Source: Pseudomonas putida (lineage in GTDB: Bacteria > Pseudomonadota > Gammaproteobacteria > Pseudomonadales > Pseudomonadaceae). Taken from it: a stretch of DNA of 64,000 nt. Below the pieces are notes generated by a model. That model was given only the letters and a program-made list of their open reading frames with translations, searched no databases and was not told where the DNA came from. Of the stretch, positions 43,927-53,614 are shown piece after piece. The stretch spans positions 1,479,501 to 1,543,500 of the forward strand of contig NZ_CP018846.1 in NCBI RefSeq assembly GCF_002025705.1. Direction: 5' to 3'. Positions within the stretch are counted from its first letter, which is position 1. Each line of letters begins with the position of its first letter. Both the position numbers and the translations under genes were made by a program.

Positions 43927-43945
43927 GCAAGCGCCGTTTGCCGGG

Positions 43946-44731
43946 TCAGAATGCCAGCTTGTAGCCGATCAGCAGCAACATGGCCGCCAGGCAAGGGCGC
44001 AGCACGCGGTCGGAGATACGCCCGGTGAGGTGGCTGCCCATGTAGATGCCCGGCAGCGAGCCCAGCAGCAGGTAGCCCAGCAGCGACCAGTCCATGTTGC
44101 CCATGCCGGCGTGGCCGATACCGGCGACCAGGGTCAGGGGCACGGCGTGGGCGATTTCGGTACCGACCAGGCGGCGTGTGGCAAGGAACGGGTAGAGCAG
44201 GAACAGCGCCACGGTGCCCAATGCCCCAGCGCCGATCGACGTCAGGGTGACCATGACGCCCAGTACCACGCCGGTCAGCACGGTGAGGGTGTTCAGGCTG
44301 CGGTCGCTGAGGTGGTAGTGATCACCGGCGTGGCGGCTGGCAAACGCTTGCAGGCGCGACTTGAACAGGATCGCCAGCGCAGTGAGGATCAGCACCACCG
44401 CCAGGCCCTGCTTGATGATTGCGTTCAGCGCCGTGGTGTCGGTATGCAGGGTACTGAGGAACCACAGGGTGAGGGCTGCTGCCGGCACGCTGCCGAGGCT
44501 GAGCAGGCCGGTGATCTTCCAGTCGATGTTCTTCTGCCGGGCATGTACCCAGACGCCACTGCCCTTGGTGATGGCGGCATACAGCAGGTCGGTGCCCACG
44601 GCTGTTGCCGGGTTGATACCGAACCACAGCAGGATCGGGGTCATCAGCGAGCCGCCACCGACGCCGGTCATACCGACGATGAAGCCCACAACCAGTCCGG
44701 CAATGGTGAAACCGAAAGAACCTACATCCAT
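43946..44731 (-). CDS. TauE/SafE family permease
   Basis: 261 residues, ~8 membrane segments. The duplicated TauE motif is seen in GFIVGMTGVGGGSLMTPIL and VLGVMVTLTSIGAGALGTV. Members move sulfite, sulfoacetate or related anions. The upstream promoter region carries an AT-rich palindrome GGTTATAACC at 44821. Substrate not shown by context. Confidence 0.85.
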   Translation of the reverse strand: MDVGSFGFTIAGLVVGFIVGMTGVGGGSLMTPILLWFGINPATAVGTDLLYAAITKGSGVWVHARQKNIDWKITGLLSLGSVPAAALTLWFLSTLHTDTTALNAIIKQGLAVVLILTALAILFKSRLQAFASRHAGDHYHLSDRSLNTLTVLTGVVLGVMVTLTSIGAGALGTVALFLLYPFLATRRLVGTEIAHAVPLTLVAGIGHAGMGNMDWSLLGYLLLGSLPGIYMGSHLTGRISDRVLRPCLAAMLLLIGYKLAF

Positions 44732-44820
44732 ACGCTACTCGACTGCCCAGCTTTGCCCGTTATCGGATGGGTGCCAGCATATAGGGAGTTTTTATAGCCA
44801 AATAGACTTGTTCGTTATTA

Positions 44821-44830
44821 GGTTATAACC
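44821..44830. promoter_or_regulatory. Palindrome in the TauE promoter region
   Basis: GGTTATAACC is a perfect 10-bp palindrome in an AT-rich stretch between TauE (44731) and the end of the regulator gene (44835). It could be part of an operator. Weak evidence. Confidence 0.3.
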
Positions 44831-44834
44831 GGCA

Positions 44835-45446
44835 TCAGCGATCGGTCATCACCACCATCACATGGGCATCGCCGCCATCCTCGCTTTCCGAGAGGTAGAT
44901 GTGCCCGACCTGGCTGTCGAAGTACGCCGTTTCCTGCGGGCCGATGCTGACGGCCTCGCCGGTTTCAAATTCAATACGTACCCGGCCGCTCAGCACCACC
45001 GCGAACTCCTGGCCCGGGTGGCGGATAAAATCGTCGAACTGGCCGCGTTCGCGAGCGATGATGCGGGCGTAGGCGGGAGTCATGCGCCGCTCCGGGAAGG
45101 CACCGGCGATCGGGTGGTAATCGTAGGTGCCTGTGGAATACCCGGCGGCAGCGGGCAACGAGTCGACCACCACGGTCACCGGCGCCGCGACGGCTTGCAC
45201 CACTGGGCCGCTGGCGCGGAACAGATGGGCAATGTCGACATTCAGGGCGCGGGCGGCGGCAGCCAGTTTTTCGTAGCTCACCGAAACTTGCGCCAGCTCC
45301 ATCTTCGACAACGTCGACACCGGCACGCCACTGAGCTCGGACAATTGCTTGAGGGTCATCTGGCGTGCCTTGCGCACCTGGCGCAGGCGTCCGCCGACTT
45401 CGGCGCGGTCTAGCAAGGGCAGGGCAGCAGGGCGGGCATCAGGCAT
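44835..45446 (-). CDS. XRE-cupin transcriptional regulator
   Basis: 203 residues. An N-terminal helix-turn-helix (LRQVRKARQMTLKQLSELSG then VPVSTLSKMELAQVSVSYEK) is joined to a C-terminal cupin (GQEFAVVLSGRVRIEFETGE to HIYLSESEDGG). Such regulators control amine and amino-acid catabolic genes, with the cupin sensing a small molecule. It is divergent from the oxidase-RidA-transporter operon. Start MPDARPAALP is chosen; an ATG 18 codons upstream is possible. Confidence 0.87.
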   Translation of the reverse strand: MPDARPAALPLLDRAEVGGRLRQVRKARQMTLKQLSELSGVPVSTLSKMELAQVSVSYEKLAAAARALNVDIAHLFRASGPVVQAVAAPVTVVVDSLPAAAGYSTGTYDYHPIAGAFPERRMTPAYARIIARERGQFDDFIRHPGQEFAVVLSGRVRIEFETGEAVSIGPQETAYFDSQVGHIYLSESEDGGDAHVMVVMTDR

Positions 45447-45507
45447 TCGCGGGTCTCGGCATACGTCGTTGGTCGCGCATCTTACCTTGCGCGCTTGCAT
45501 GTTTCGA

Positions 45508-45546
45508 AATTCTCATATATTAGAATTCTCATAAATGATAATTCTC
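45508..45546. promoter_or_regulatory. Triple direct repeat operator, 16-bp period
   Basis: AATTCTC occurs at 45508, 45524 and 45540; the first two extend to AATTCTCAT. The spacing is exactly 16 bases each time. The array lies between the XRE-cupin gene and the oxidase gene and ends 15 bases before the oxidase ATG, so it is a likely operator. Confidence 0.7.
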
Positions 45547-45561
45547 GCAGCAGGAGCGTGC

Positions 45562-46698
45562 ATGACCCAGATCTACGACACCCTGATCATCGGCGCCGGT
45601 ATCGCTGGCGCCTCACTGGGCTATCGCCTGGCCAGTGAACGCCGCGTGCTGTTGCTCGAACGCGAATCGCAACCGGGCTACCACTCGACCGGGCGCTCGG
45701 CTGCGATGTTCATGGAGGCCTACGGTACCCCGCAGATCCAGGCCCTGACCCGTGCCAGCCGGGCCTTCTACGAAGCGCCGCCAGCCGGCTTCTGCGAGCA
45801 CCCGCTGCTCGAACCGCGTGGCTGCCTGTATGTCGCCAGCCAAGAACAACGCGAACTGCTTGAGCAAACCCATGCGCAGAATCTGGCAAACGGCACTGCC
45901 GTCAGCCTGCTCGACCGCGACGCGGCGCTGGCGCTGGTCCCCAGCTTGAACGCCGACAGCCTGGCTGGCGCGGTGCATGAGCCGGGCGCCATGGACCTTG
46001 ACGTGCATGCCCTGCATCAGGGCTTCTTGCGTGGCTACCGCGCCGCTGGTGGTGAATTGCGCTGCAACGCCGAACTGCTTCGGGCCCGCTACCTCGATGG
46101 CCTGTGGGATGTGGAGCTGGCCGATGGCAGCCATGTGCAGGCCAGCACCCTGGTCAATGCCGCCGGTGCCTGGGCTGACCGAGTGGCCGAGCAGTGTGGC
46201 GTGGCCTGCGTCGGCCTGCAGCCATGCCGGCGCAGTGCATTTACCTTTTCCGGCCCGGCCGACCAGGATTTTGCCCACTGGCCTGCGGTGATAGGCGTTG
46301 ACGAGAGCTTCTATTTCAAGCCCGACGCCGGCCAGCTGCTGGGGTCACCGGCCAATGCCGACCCGGTCGAGCCCCAGGATGCCGCACCCGAGGAGTTCGA
46401 TATCGCTTTGGGTATCTACAACATCGAGGCGATGACTTCGCTGTCCATTCGCCGCCCCAGCCATACCTGGGCGGGTTTGCGTTCATTCGTCGCCGACGGT
46501 GACCTGGTGATCGGCTTCGATCCCCGGATGGCAGCGTTCTTCTGGCTGGCGGCACAAGGTGGCTATGGTATCCAGTCGGCCGCCGGCGCTTCGCGCCTGG
46601 CTGCCGATCTACTGCTCGGGCAACCGCTGTGCCCGAGCCTGACCGCCCAGGGGGTGGCGCCCGAGCGCCTGTCCCCGGCACGTTTCCAGCAACCCTGA
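45562..46698 (+). CDS. FAD-dependent amino acid/amine oxidoreductase (DAO family)
   Basis: 378 residues. The FAD-binding Rossmann motif GAGIAGASLGYRLA is at residues 11-24 and the DAO-type LVNAAGAWADRVAEQCGV near 210. A C-terminal FAD segment is at QGGYGIQSAAGASRLAADLL. Similar enzymes oxidise D-amino acids, N-methyl amino acids or amines to imines. The neighbouring RidA would hydrolyse the imine. AGGAG precedes the ATG. Substrate is not evident. Confidence 0.82.
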   Translation: MTQIYDTLIIGAGIAGASLGYRLASERRVLLLERESQPGYHSTGRSAAMFMEAYGTPQIQALTRASRAFYEAPPAGFCEHPLLEPRGCLYVASQEQRELLEQTHAQNLANGTAVSLLDRDAALALVPSLNADSLAGAVHEPGAMDLDVHALHQGFLRGYRAAGGELRCNAELLRARYLDGLWDVELADGSHVQASTLVNAAGAWADRVAEQCGVACVGLQPCRRSAFTFSGPADQDFAHWPAVIGVDESFYFKPDAGQLLGSPANADPVEPQDAAPEEFDIALGIYNIEAMTSLSIRRPSHTWAGLRSFVADGDLVIGFDPRMAAFFWLAAQGGYGIQSAAGASRLAADLLLGQPLCPSLTAQGVAPERLSPARFQQP

Positions 46699-46710
46699 AA
46701 GGAGTTTGTC

Positions 46711-47088
46711 ATGAGCAATCAGATCCAGCGTTTTCCCAGCAGCTTGCCGTTTCCGTTTTCCCGTGCGGTGAAGGCCGGCGGTTTCCTGTTCCTGTCTGGC
46801 CAGGTGCCGATGAGCACCGCTGGCGAGGTGGTGCGCGGTGACATCCAGGCCCAGACCCGTGCCGCCTGCGAGCGCATCGCCGAGAGCCTGGCGGCGTGTG
46901 GAGCGCGCTTCGACCAAGTGGTCAAGGTGACGGTGTGGCTGTCGTCCATGGACCACTTCGGCGGTTTCAACGAGGTTTACAAGGAGTTCTTCGGCGCCGC
47001 GCTGCCGGTGCGTTCGACCGTGGCTTCGGCGTTGGCACTGGGGGTGGACGTGGAGATCGAAGTGCAGGCGTTCGTCGGCGAAGGCTGA
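46711..47088 (+). CDS. RidA family imine/enamine deaminase
   Basis: 125 residues, YjgF/RidA fold. The key Arg that binds the substrate carboxylate is in LPVRSTVASALAL, and the first half has GGFLFLSGQVPMS. It hydrolyses imines released by the upstream oxidase. The gap to the upstream gene is 12 bases, with AAGGAG, so the two form one operon. Confidence 0.9.
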   Translation: MSNQIQRFPSSLPFPFSRAVKAGGFLFLSGQVPMSTAGEVVRGDIQAQTRAACERIAESLAACGARFDQVVKVTVWLSSMDHFGGFNEVYKEFFGAALPVRSTVASALALGVDVEIEVQAFVGEG

Positions 47089-47148
47089 GCCAGCCGCGGT
47101 TCGCGGGCAAGGCCAGTGGGGCCACAACAACAATAACCAGAGGTTCAC

Positions 47149-48213
47149 ATGCAAGAGCAACTGAAGATCGCCGGGGCCTTCGTCGGCGTGATCGTGGGGG
47201 CGGGCTTTGCGTCCGGGCGGGAACTGCTGTTGTTCTTCGTCGATTTCGGCCTCTGGGGGCTGCTTGGCGCCCTGGTCAGCGCAGCGCTGTTCACCTTCCT
47301 CGGCATGGCCTTGGCCGGGTTGGGCAACCGCCAGCGCGCCACGTCGCACAAGGATGTGATCCAGGCCATTTGCGGGCGTCATCTGGGCCTGTTCGTCGAC
47401 TGGCTGATCACCTTCTTCATGTTCGCCGTGACCGTGGTCATGCTGGCAGGGGGCGGTGCATTGCTGGAGCAGCAGTTCGCCATTCCGGCGCTGACCGGCA
47501 GCGTGCTGGTGACGCTGCTGGTGGTGGGTATCGTGTGCCTGGACGTGCGCAAGGTCATCGTTGCCATCGGCGCCATTGCCCCGTTGCTGATCCTGGTGGC
47601 GTCGGCGATTGCCCTGTACGCGGTGTTCACCCGCGGGCAGAGCCTTGCCGCGCTTGACCAGCTGGCCAGCCAGCAGCAGGCGGGCACCCGGCACTGGTTG
47701 CTGGGGGCGTTTCTGTATGTGTCCTACAACATTGTTGCCGGTGCACCGATCCTGGCGATCCTTGGTGGTTCGGCCAAGGGTGAGAAGGCCGCGGTGTGGG
47801 GCGGGCTGCTGGGTGGTGCCGCACTGGGCGGGCTGATGCTGGTGATGAGTGCCGGGCTGCTGTCGCGCCTGGACAGCGTTGCCGACTTGCCGATGCCGAT
47901 GCTGTCGATTGCCAATGAAGTGTCGCCGCTGCTGGGCCTGGTGATGTGCCTGATCATCTTCGGCATGATCGTCAACACGGCGGTTGGCACCTTGTTCTCG
48001 TTCCTCTCGCGGCTGCTGCCAGCGGGCACGGCCAAGTTCCGCTGGGGCTCGGTGGTGACCGGAGCGGTGGCATTCGTCTGTAGCCTGGTGGGGTTCATCA
48101 GCCTGGTGGGCCAGGTGTATCCGCTGTTCGGCTATCTGGGCTTTGTGTTGATGGCAGCGGTGTTGCTGGCCTGGGTGCGGCGCGGCAGGAGCGCCAAGGC
48201 TGTGGTCGCGTAG
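47149..48213 (+). CDS. YkvI-family membrane transporter
   Basis: 354 residues, about ten membrane segments, LeuT/APC-type fold with GAFVGVIVGAGFASGRELLL in the first segment. Related to Bacillus YkvI, whose substrate is not known. Placed last in an operon with an oxidase and RidA, it probably imports their substrate. AGAGG precedes the ATG after a 60-base gap. Confidence 0.78.
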   Translation: MQEQLKIAGAFVGVIVGAGFASGRELLLFFVDFGLWGLLGALVSAALFTFLGMALAGLGNRQRATSHKDVIQAICGRHLGLFVDWLITFFMFAVTVVMLAGGGALLEQQFAIPALTGSVLVTLLVVGIVCLDVRKVIVAIGAIAPLLILVASAIALYAVFTRGQSLAALDQLASQQQAGTRHWLLGAFLYVSYNIVAGAPILAILGGSAKGEKAAVWGGLLGGAALGGLMLVMSAGLLSRLDSVADLPMPMLSIANEVSPLLGLVMCLIIFGMIVNTAVGTLFSFLSRLLPAGTAKFRWGSVVTGAVAFVCSLVGFISLVGQVYPLFGYLGFVLMAAVLLAWVRRGRSAKAVVA

Positions 48214-48223
48214 TGCTGAGGGG

Positions 48224-48255
48224 CCTCGTCGGCAAGCGCGTGCTTGCCGACGAGG
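48224..48255. terminator. Palindrome between convergent transporter and chemoreceptor genes
   Basis: CCTCGTCGGCAAGC and GCTTGCCGACGAGG are exact 14-bp arms around GCGT. It lacks a long T run but lies where both transcripts must end. Confidence 0.65.
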
Positions 48256-48264
48256 CGTGCTGCA

Positions 48265-50151
48265 TCAGATGCGGAAGCTGCCCACCAGCTGCTTCAGGCG
48301 CCCGGCCTGCTGAGCCAGGGCATCACAATGCTGCAGGGTCTGGTTGAGGTTCTCTACCCCTTGCTGGTTCAGCGCGTTGATCTGGGTGATGTCCAGGTTC
48401 AGGCTCTCGACCACCGCGGTCTGCTCCTCGGTAGCGGTGGCCACCGACTGGTTCATGCCGTCGATTTCGCCAATGCGCTGGGTCACGCTGGCCAGGCGCT
48501 CGCCGGCCTGGTTGGCCACCTGCACGGTCTGTTCGCTGGAGACCTGGCTGGTGTTCATGGTGTGTACCGCCTCGCGCGAGCCAACCTGCAGGCTGGTGAT
48601 CATGCGGTGGATCTCTTCAGCCGATTCCTGGGTCCGGTGTGCCAGGTTGCGCACCTCGTCGGCGACCACGGCAAAACCGCGCCCGGCTTCCCCGGCACGA
48701 GCGGCTTCGATGGCGGCGTTGAGTGCCAGCAGGTTGGTCTGCTGGGAGATACCCTTGATCACGTCGAGGATCTTGCCGATCTCGTCGGTGCTGGCATTGA
48801 GGGTTTCGATCTGTTCGCACGACTCGCTGATGCGCTGCGACAGCGCGGTCATGGCGCTGATCGCCTGCTCGACCACTTCACGGCCACCATGGGCCTGGTC
48901 GCTGGCACCGCTGGCGTGTTGCGAGGCATCGGCGGCATTGCGGGCGATCTCCTGGGTGGCGGCGCCCAGCTGGTTGATCGCCGCCGCCACGCTGTTGGTG
49001 CGCATGCTTTGTTCTTCGGAACCGATGATCGAGGCATTGGACGCACTGACCACTTTTTCCGACAGGTCGTGCACCAGGCGGGTGGCCGAGGACACTTCGC
49101 TGATGGAGGTGTGGATGCGTTCGACGAAGCGGTTGAACGAGCTGGCCAGTTCGCCGAATTCGTCCTTGTGCTGCACGTCGAGGCGGCGAGTCAGGTCGCC
49201 TTCACCTTCGGCGATGTCGCGCATGGCGCGGCCCATGGTGGTCAGCGGGCGCATCAGCACCGGAATCAGCAGGCCGAGCAGCACGGCAATGGCGGCCACG
49301 GCGATGAGCATGGCGATGATCGCCGAGGTGCGGAACTGGCTGAGTGCGGCGTAGGCCTTGTCCTTGTCGATCGACAGGCCGATGTACCACTGCGCCGACG
49401 GCAGGCCCGATACCGGGGCGAACGAGATCAGCCGTTCCTCGCCGTTGAGGGTGACATCCTGCATGCCGGCGGTCACGCGCAGGCCGCTGCCGGGGTAGAT
49501 GTCCTTGAGGTTCTTCATCAGCTGGCCTTTGTCCGGGCTGACGATCACCTGGCCACTGCTGTCGGCGAGGAAGGCGTGGCCGATGCCGCCGAAGTCGACC
49601 GAGTTGATGATCTCGACCAAGGTGTCGAGGGTCAGGTCGCCGCCGACCACGCCGATCAGCTCGCCGCTGTGCTTGCTTTTAACCGGTACCGCGATGGTCA
49701 CCATCAGGCCGCCGACTGCGCCCTGGTACGGGGCGGTGAGCACGGTCTGGCCAGCGCTGACCGCGCTGCCGTACCAAGGTCGCTGGCGCGGATCGTAACC
49801 GGCCGGCATCTGCGTGTCAGGGCGCTGGGTGAATACGCCGTTGGCTTGGCCCAGGTAGGTGAAAAGGAAATTTCGCGTGTAGGAAGGCTGCTCGATCAGC
49901 CCGCCGAGGGTCGCTCCTGCCCCTTGTTCGGCAATGTCCTGCGCCAGGTTTTCCAGCACCAGAATGCGCCCGCTCATCCAGTTCTGCACGCTGCTGGCGG
50001 TCAGCGCGCCGGCCTGTTGCACGGAAGACTCGATGTTCTGGCGAAGGGTATTGCGTTGCAGATAATCGTTGTAGAGCGTGAACAGCGCAAAGGCCAGCAC
50101 CACGACACCGCAGGCGCTGAGGAGGATCTTGTGGCGAAATTTCAGGTTCAT
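48265..50151 (-). CDS. Methyl-accepting chemotaxis protein with dCache domain (amino-acid type)
   Basis: 628 residues. A membrane segment at about 8-30, a periplasmic double-Cache domain to ~275, a second segment, HAMP, and a signalling hairpin with the tip [20 protein letters not shown]. The ligand pocket region [13 protein letters not shown]...[14 protein letters not shown] follows the pattern of PctA-type L-amino-acid receptors. Start [11 protein letters not shown] is chosen; an upstream extension lacks support. Which amino acids it senses cannot be read here. Confidence 0.87.
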   Translation of the reverse strand: MNLKFRHKILLSACGVVVLAFALFTLYNDYLQRNTLRQNIESSVQQAGALTASSVQNWMSGRILVLENLAQDIAEQGAGATLGGLIEQPSYTRNFLFTYLGQANGVFTQRPDTQMPAGYDPRQRPWYGSAVSAGQTVLTAPYQGAVGGLMVTIAVPVKSKHSGELIGVVGGDLTLDTLVEIINSVDFGGIGHAFLADSSGQVIVSPDKGQLMKNLKDIYPGSGLRVTAGMQDVTLNGEERLISFAPVSGLPSAQWYIGLSIDKDKAYAALSQFRTSAIIAMLIAVAAIAVLLGLLIPVLMRPLTTMGRAMRDIAEGEGDLTRRLDVQHKDEFGELASSFNRFVERIHTSISEVSSATRLVHDLSEKVVSASNASIIGSEEQSMRTNSVAAAINQLGAATQEIARNAADASQHASGASDQAHGGREVVEQAISAMTALSQRISESCEQIETLNASTDEIGKILDVIKGISQQTNLLALNAAIEAARAGEAGRGFAVVADEVRNLAHRTQESAEEIHRMITSLQVGSREAVHTMNTSQVSSEQTVQVANQAGERLASVTQRIGEIDGMNQSVATATEEQTAVVESLNLDITQINALNQQGVENLNQTLQHCDALAQQAGRLKQLVGSFRI

Positions 50152-50294
50152 GTTTCGAGACCTTGAGCCATGGAGGGGAGGGCGCCGCGCGCTTGTGGCG
50201 CGATGGCGGGGCCTGTCTCCTGGCATATCGGCTCGGCCGATAAAAGGTTGAAACACTTACCTATTTTCTTTGGCCCAGGTCGACGGACGGCGGG

Positions 50295-51173
50295 CTAGCC
50301 AGCGGCCAGCAGGTCGATCAGCAAGCGTGTGCCCTGGCGCAGTGGTTGCTGCTTGCGCCAGAAGGCATGTATCGGCAGCTGCAGCTCGTTGCGGGTGTTG
50401 CGAAATTGCAGGCGCACCAGACGGCCGGCATCGACCAGTGGCGCCACGCGTGCCAGTGGCAAGTCACCCCAGCCAAGGCCGGCTTCGACCATCTGCAGGG
50501 CCAGGTCGAAACTGTCGGTGGACCAGTGCGTGGCGCCGATCAGCGGGCGAGGGTCGAGCAGCGGCAGGTCGCGGCTGCGCACCAGGATCTGGCGCACATT
50601 GACCAGGTCCTCGAGGTAGTGGATGCGGCCTTGGAGCAGGGCCGGGTGGGCCGGCGCCAAGGTGGCTACCAGCGACTCCATGCCGATGTGCTGGAAGCTG
50701 CGGCGGGCATCGACCTGCAAGCCGGCGAAGGCCAGGCACAGGTCTGCACGGCCGCTGTCGAGCAGGTGCAGGGCTTCTTCCTGAGGGGCACTGAGCAGCT
50801 GGATGTCGAGCAGCGGGTAGCGTGCGCCCAGGCTGGCAATGGCCGCCAGCAGCGGGCGATGGTCGATATCGGGGACCACGGCCAGGGTCAGGCTGCTTTC
50901 CAGGCCTTGGGACAGCTCCAGCGCGTGCACCTGCAGCAGGCCCAGCTGTTCGGCGATCAGCCGCGCATGGGGCTCGAGGGCCAGGGCCTGGGCGGTGGCG
51001 CGGACCTCGCGTGGGCCACGCTCGAACAGGCTGTAACCCAGTTCGGCTTCAAGGTTGCCGATGGCCATGCTGACCGCCGAGGGTACGCGCTGCAGGGCGC
51101 GGGCGGCGGCGGAAAACGAGCCGCGGTCGAGCACGGCGAGAAACAGCTGGATGTTGTCGCTGGAAAAATTCAT
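50295..51173 (-). CDS. LysR-type transcriptional regulator
   Basis: 292 residues. The N-terminal winged helix-turn-helix reads FLAVLDRGSFSAAARALQRV then PSAVSMAIGNLEAELG. The co-inducer domain follows. It is divergent from a PACE-type efflux gene with ~100 bases between, like AceR-aceI in Acinetobacter. It probably controls that gene. Confidence 0.9.
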   Translation of the reverse strand: MNFSSDNIQLFLAVLDRGSFSAAARALQRVPSAVSMAIGNLEAELGYSLFERGPREVRATAQALALEPHARLIAEQLGLLQVHALELSQGLESSLTLAVVPDIDHRPLLAAIASLGARYPLLDIQLLSAPQEEALHLLDSGRADLCLAFAGLQVDARRSFQHIGMESLVATLAPAHPALLQGRIHYLEDLVNVRQILVRSRDLPLLDPRPLIGATHWSTDSFDLALQMVEAGLGWGDLPLARVAPLVDAGRLVRLQFRNTRNELQLPIHAFWRKQQPLRQGTRLLIDLLAAG

Positions 51174-51273
51174 GGCAGCCTCCTGTCAGCCAATCTGAAA
51201 GCTGCTGACTTTTTCTGTCAAGCAGATTGAATCATCCTTGCGCCTCATCGCATTTCGACACATGAGGTAACCC

Positions 51274-51702
51274 GTGCAGGGCGTCAAACGCAAACTGGTC
51301 TATGTGACCGCCTATGAACTGATCGGCCTGTGCATGTCGACGCTGGGGCTGGCCTATCTGTCGGACACACAGGCGTCGCACACCGGGCCGCTGGCGGTGA
51401 TGATCACCACCATCGCCATGCTCTGGAACCTGATCTACAACAGCCTGTTCGAGTACTGGGAGAGCCGCCAGGCCAAGCGCGGGCGCAGCGTGGCGCGGCG
51501 GGTGGTGCATGCCGTCGGCTTTCAGCTGACCTTGGTGGTGTATCTGATTCCGCTGATCGCCTGGTGGCTGGACATGAGCCTGGTGGAGGCGTTTTTGGTG
51601 GACCTGGCGTTCATCGTTCTGATCCCGTGCTACACCTTCGCCTACAACTGGGCATTCGACCGGATCTTTGGTTTGCCGACTTCGGCAATGGCTGCTGCCT
51701 GA
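51274..51702 (+). CDS. PACE-family efflux transporter (AceI-like)
   Basis: 142 residues with four membrane segments in two repeated halves (BTP domains). The first has the family's conserved WNLIYNSLFEYWE and the second CYTFAYNWAFDRIFG. Members export chlorhexidine and short diamines such as putrescine and cadaverine. The divergent LysR regulator supports inducible expression. The downstream hairpin at 51713 ends the transcript. Confidence 0.88.
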   Translation: MQGVKRKLVYVTAYELIGLCMSTLGLAYLSDTQASHTGPLAVMITTIAMLWNLIYNSLFEYWESRQAKRGRSVARRVVHAVGFQLTLVVYLIPLIAWWLDMSLVEAFLVDLAFIVLIPCYTFAYNWAFDRIFGLPTSAMAAA

Positions 51703-51712
51703 GGCGACCTGT

Positions 51713-51750
51713 CCTGGCCTCTTCGCGGGCTTGCCCGCGAAGAGGCCAGG
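51713..51750. terminator. REP-like palindrome between the PACE gene and a convergent lipoprotein gene
   Basis: CCTGGCCTCTTCGCGGGC and its exact complement form 18-bp arms around TT. The core TTCGCGGGC-TT-GCCCGCGAA belongs to the second REP family of the window. Confidence 0.75.
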
Positions 51751-51758
51751 GCAGTCTG

Positions 51759-52823
51759 CTACGGCAGGCGTATCAGCAAAGGCTCCTGGGGTGCTGGCGC
51801 TTGCCGCTGTTGGCTCTGCTGCAGCATGGATGGCTGTGGCGCGGTGGCCAGCAGGCTGTCTTCGACCTGCCCCGACAAGTAGTACACCCCCGCCAGCGCG
51901 CCGCTCTGGCGGTTCTCCATCAGCTCCTGCCATTCCTGGTTGAGCGCGACGTTGAGGATGACCCGCAACTGCTCGACCATCTGCGGCTGGTCACGGTTGT
52001 GGGTCATCATGCCGTAACCGGTCGCTGCAATCGAAATCATGGCCCCGGCCACCTTGCCCACGGCGCTGGCCACGGCGCTGGCGATGCCGCGCGGCGCCAG
52101 GGTGGCACCGAGTTTTTCGCTGGCATTGGTCGCCACGGACGACAAGCCCACGTCGGTTTTCCCCGGGCCTTTGCTGGCCTGCTTGTGCAAGTGCTCGCGC
52201 AACGCCAGCCAGGCTGGCTGCTGATCCAGTGACTTGGCGCGCAGCAATTGATACAGCGTGGCATTGCGGGCCTGCGGTGGCCCCAGGTTGATCGCCGGGA
52301 TGCGGTTCAGGCGCTGGCTGAAGGCTTCGGGCGCGGCATTGTAGCGCTGGATGATGGCCGGCAGTTGCTGGCCGAGCAGTTGCACGTAAAGCTCACAGGC
52401 ACGATCGCGGATGCCTTCGGGGTTGATCTGCTCGGCCACCGGTTCGATCACCCGCTCGTGATACTGCTCCTGCAGATACAGCGCCAGGCGCTTCTCAGCA
52501 GGTTCACGGCCTTCGCCGCTGTCGAGCTTGTACCAGGCCACCTTCATGGTCAGCCATTGCTGGGTCCAGTAGCCGGTGAACCAGGGGATGAAGTCGTTTT
52601 CGGTGCGCTGCTGCACCTGCTCCTTCCACACCCGCATCGAGCGCCGCGCATAGTCGTTGGCAGAGCCGGCGGCGCCGACCGACGCCTCGATCAGTTCCTG
52701 GTCGATGCGCTGCCAGGCCGCAGGATCGAGCACCGCCGGTGGCGGAGCGGCTGGTGGGCGTTTGCCGGCGCAGCCGGCGATGGCCAGCAAGAAGCACAGC
52801 AGGATCAACAGGCGTGGGCTCAC
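51759..52823 (-). CDS. Lipoprotein of unknown function
   Basis: 354 residues. The signal peptide ends in lipobox LAIAGC, then a Pro/Ala-rich linker. The middle is predicted helical (WFTGYWTQQWLTMKVAWYKL) and a hydrophobic Ala/Gly segment near residue 255 (IASAVASAVGKVAGAMISIA) could enter a membrane. I do not recognise a family. It stands alone downstream of two GntR genes, on the same strand, with 94 bases between. Confidence 0.72.
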   Translation of the reverse strand: MSPRLLILLCFLLAIAGCAGKRPPAAPPPAVLDPAAWQRIDQELIEASVGAAGSANDYARRSMRVWKEQVQQRTENDFIPWFTGYWTQQWLTMKVAWYKLDSGEGREPAEKRLALYLQEQYHERVIEPVAEQINPEGIRDRACELYVQLLGQQLPAIIQRYNAAPEAFSQRLNRIPAINLGPPQARNATLYQLLRAKSLDQQPAWLALREHLHKQASKGPGKTDVGLSSVATNASEKLGATLAPRGIASAVASAVGKVAGAMISIAATGYGMMTHNRDQPQMVEQLRVILNVALNQEWQELMENRQSGALAGVYYLSGQVEDSLLATAPQPSMLQQSQQRQAPAPQEPLLIRLP

Positions 52824-52917
52824 TCGGCTGCCTCCCTTGAGGTAGAGGCTGGGTGGTTAACCGAGTATAGGGCGGTGCTGATGGGGCTGCCCTGCAGCCC
52901 ATCGCTGGCAAGCCGGC

Positions 52918-53598
52918 TCAATCAAGGTCAAGCTTGTCTTCCAGGCGGTCCAGGTGTTCATGCATCAACGTCAGTGCCGCACCCGAGTCACCAGCCTCGA
53001 CGGCATTGATGATCGCGGCGTGTTCTTCCCAGGCGCAGTGGTCGCAGCAAGGCGATTCATAACGGGCGATGATCAGCGAAGTCATCGGCACCAGGCCGTT
53101 GAGAAAGCGCGCCAGCGGCGCATTGGCCGCGACCTGGGCAAGTTTGAGGTGGAATTCGCCACCCAGTCGGATGGCGGCGCAGCGCTCGCCGCGTTCGTGG
53201 TGCTGGCGCTCGCGCTCGACCAGCTGGCGCAGCTGGCGGATCTGCGCTGGCCGGGCACGCTGGGCGGCCAGGCTGATCAGGGTGGTTTCGGCCAGGCGCC
53301 GGGCGCTGAGCACCTGGCGTGCCTGCTCAGGGTCGGGGGCGGCCAGGTGGGCGGTGTGGCTGGGGCGCTGCACCACCACTTGCTGGTCCGACAGGCGCCC
53401 GAGCACCCGGCGGATCACCGTGCGGCTCACCCCGAAGGCATTGCCCAGGGCCTGTTCGGGCAACAGGCTGCCCGGCGGCAGGCGCTGCTCGAGGATCGCG
53501 TCGAACAAGCGGGGGTAGATCTGCTCGGCCGAAAGGCGGGTCTCGCCGGCGGCGAGCAGGGCAGGCAGGCGGGGGGCGGCGTGGGCGCAGGCGGTCAT
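52918..53598 (-). CDS. GntR/FCD-type transcriptional regulator
   Basis: 226 residues. A GntR winged helix (LPEQALGNAFGVSRTVIRRVLGRL) is followed by an all-helical FCD domain with His residues of the metal/ligand site (GEFHLKLAQ). It follows another FCD regulator by 16 bases on the same strand; the two are probably co-transcribed with the DctA-like gene. Confidence 0.88.
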   Translation of the reverse strand: MTACAHAAPRLPALLAAGETRLSAEQIYPRLFDAILEQRLPPGSLLPEQALGNAFGVSRTVIRRVLGRLSDQQVVVQRPSHTAHLAAPDPEQARQVLSARRLAETTLISLAAQRARPAQIRQLRQLVERERQHHERGERCAAIRLGGEFHLKLAQVAANAPLARFLNGLVPMTSLIIARYESPCCDHCAWEEHAAIINAVEAGDSGAALTLMHEHLDRLEDKLDLD

Positions 53599-53614
53599 GG
53601 TCGCTCTCCTGGTG

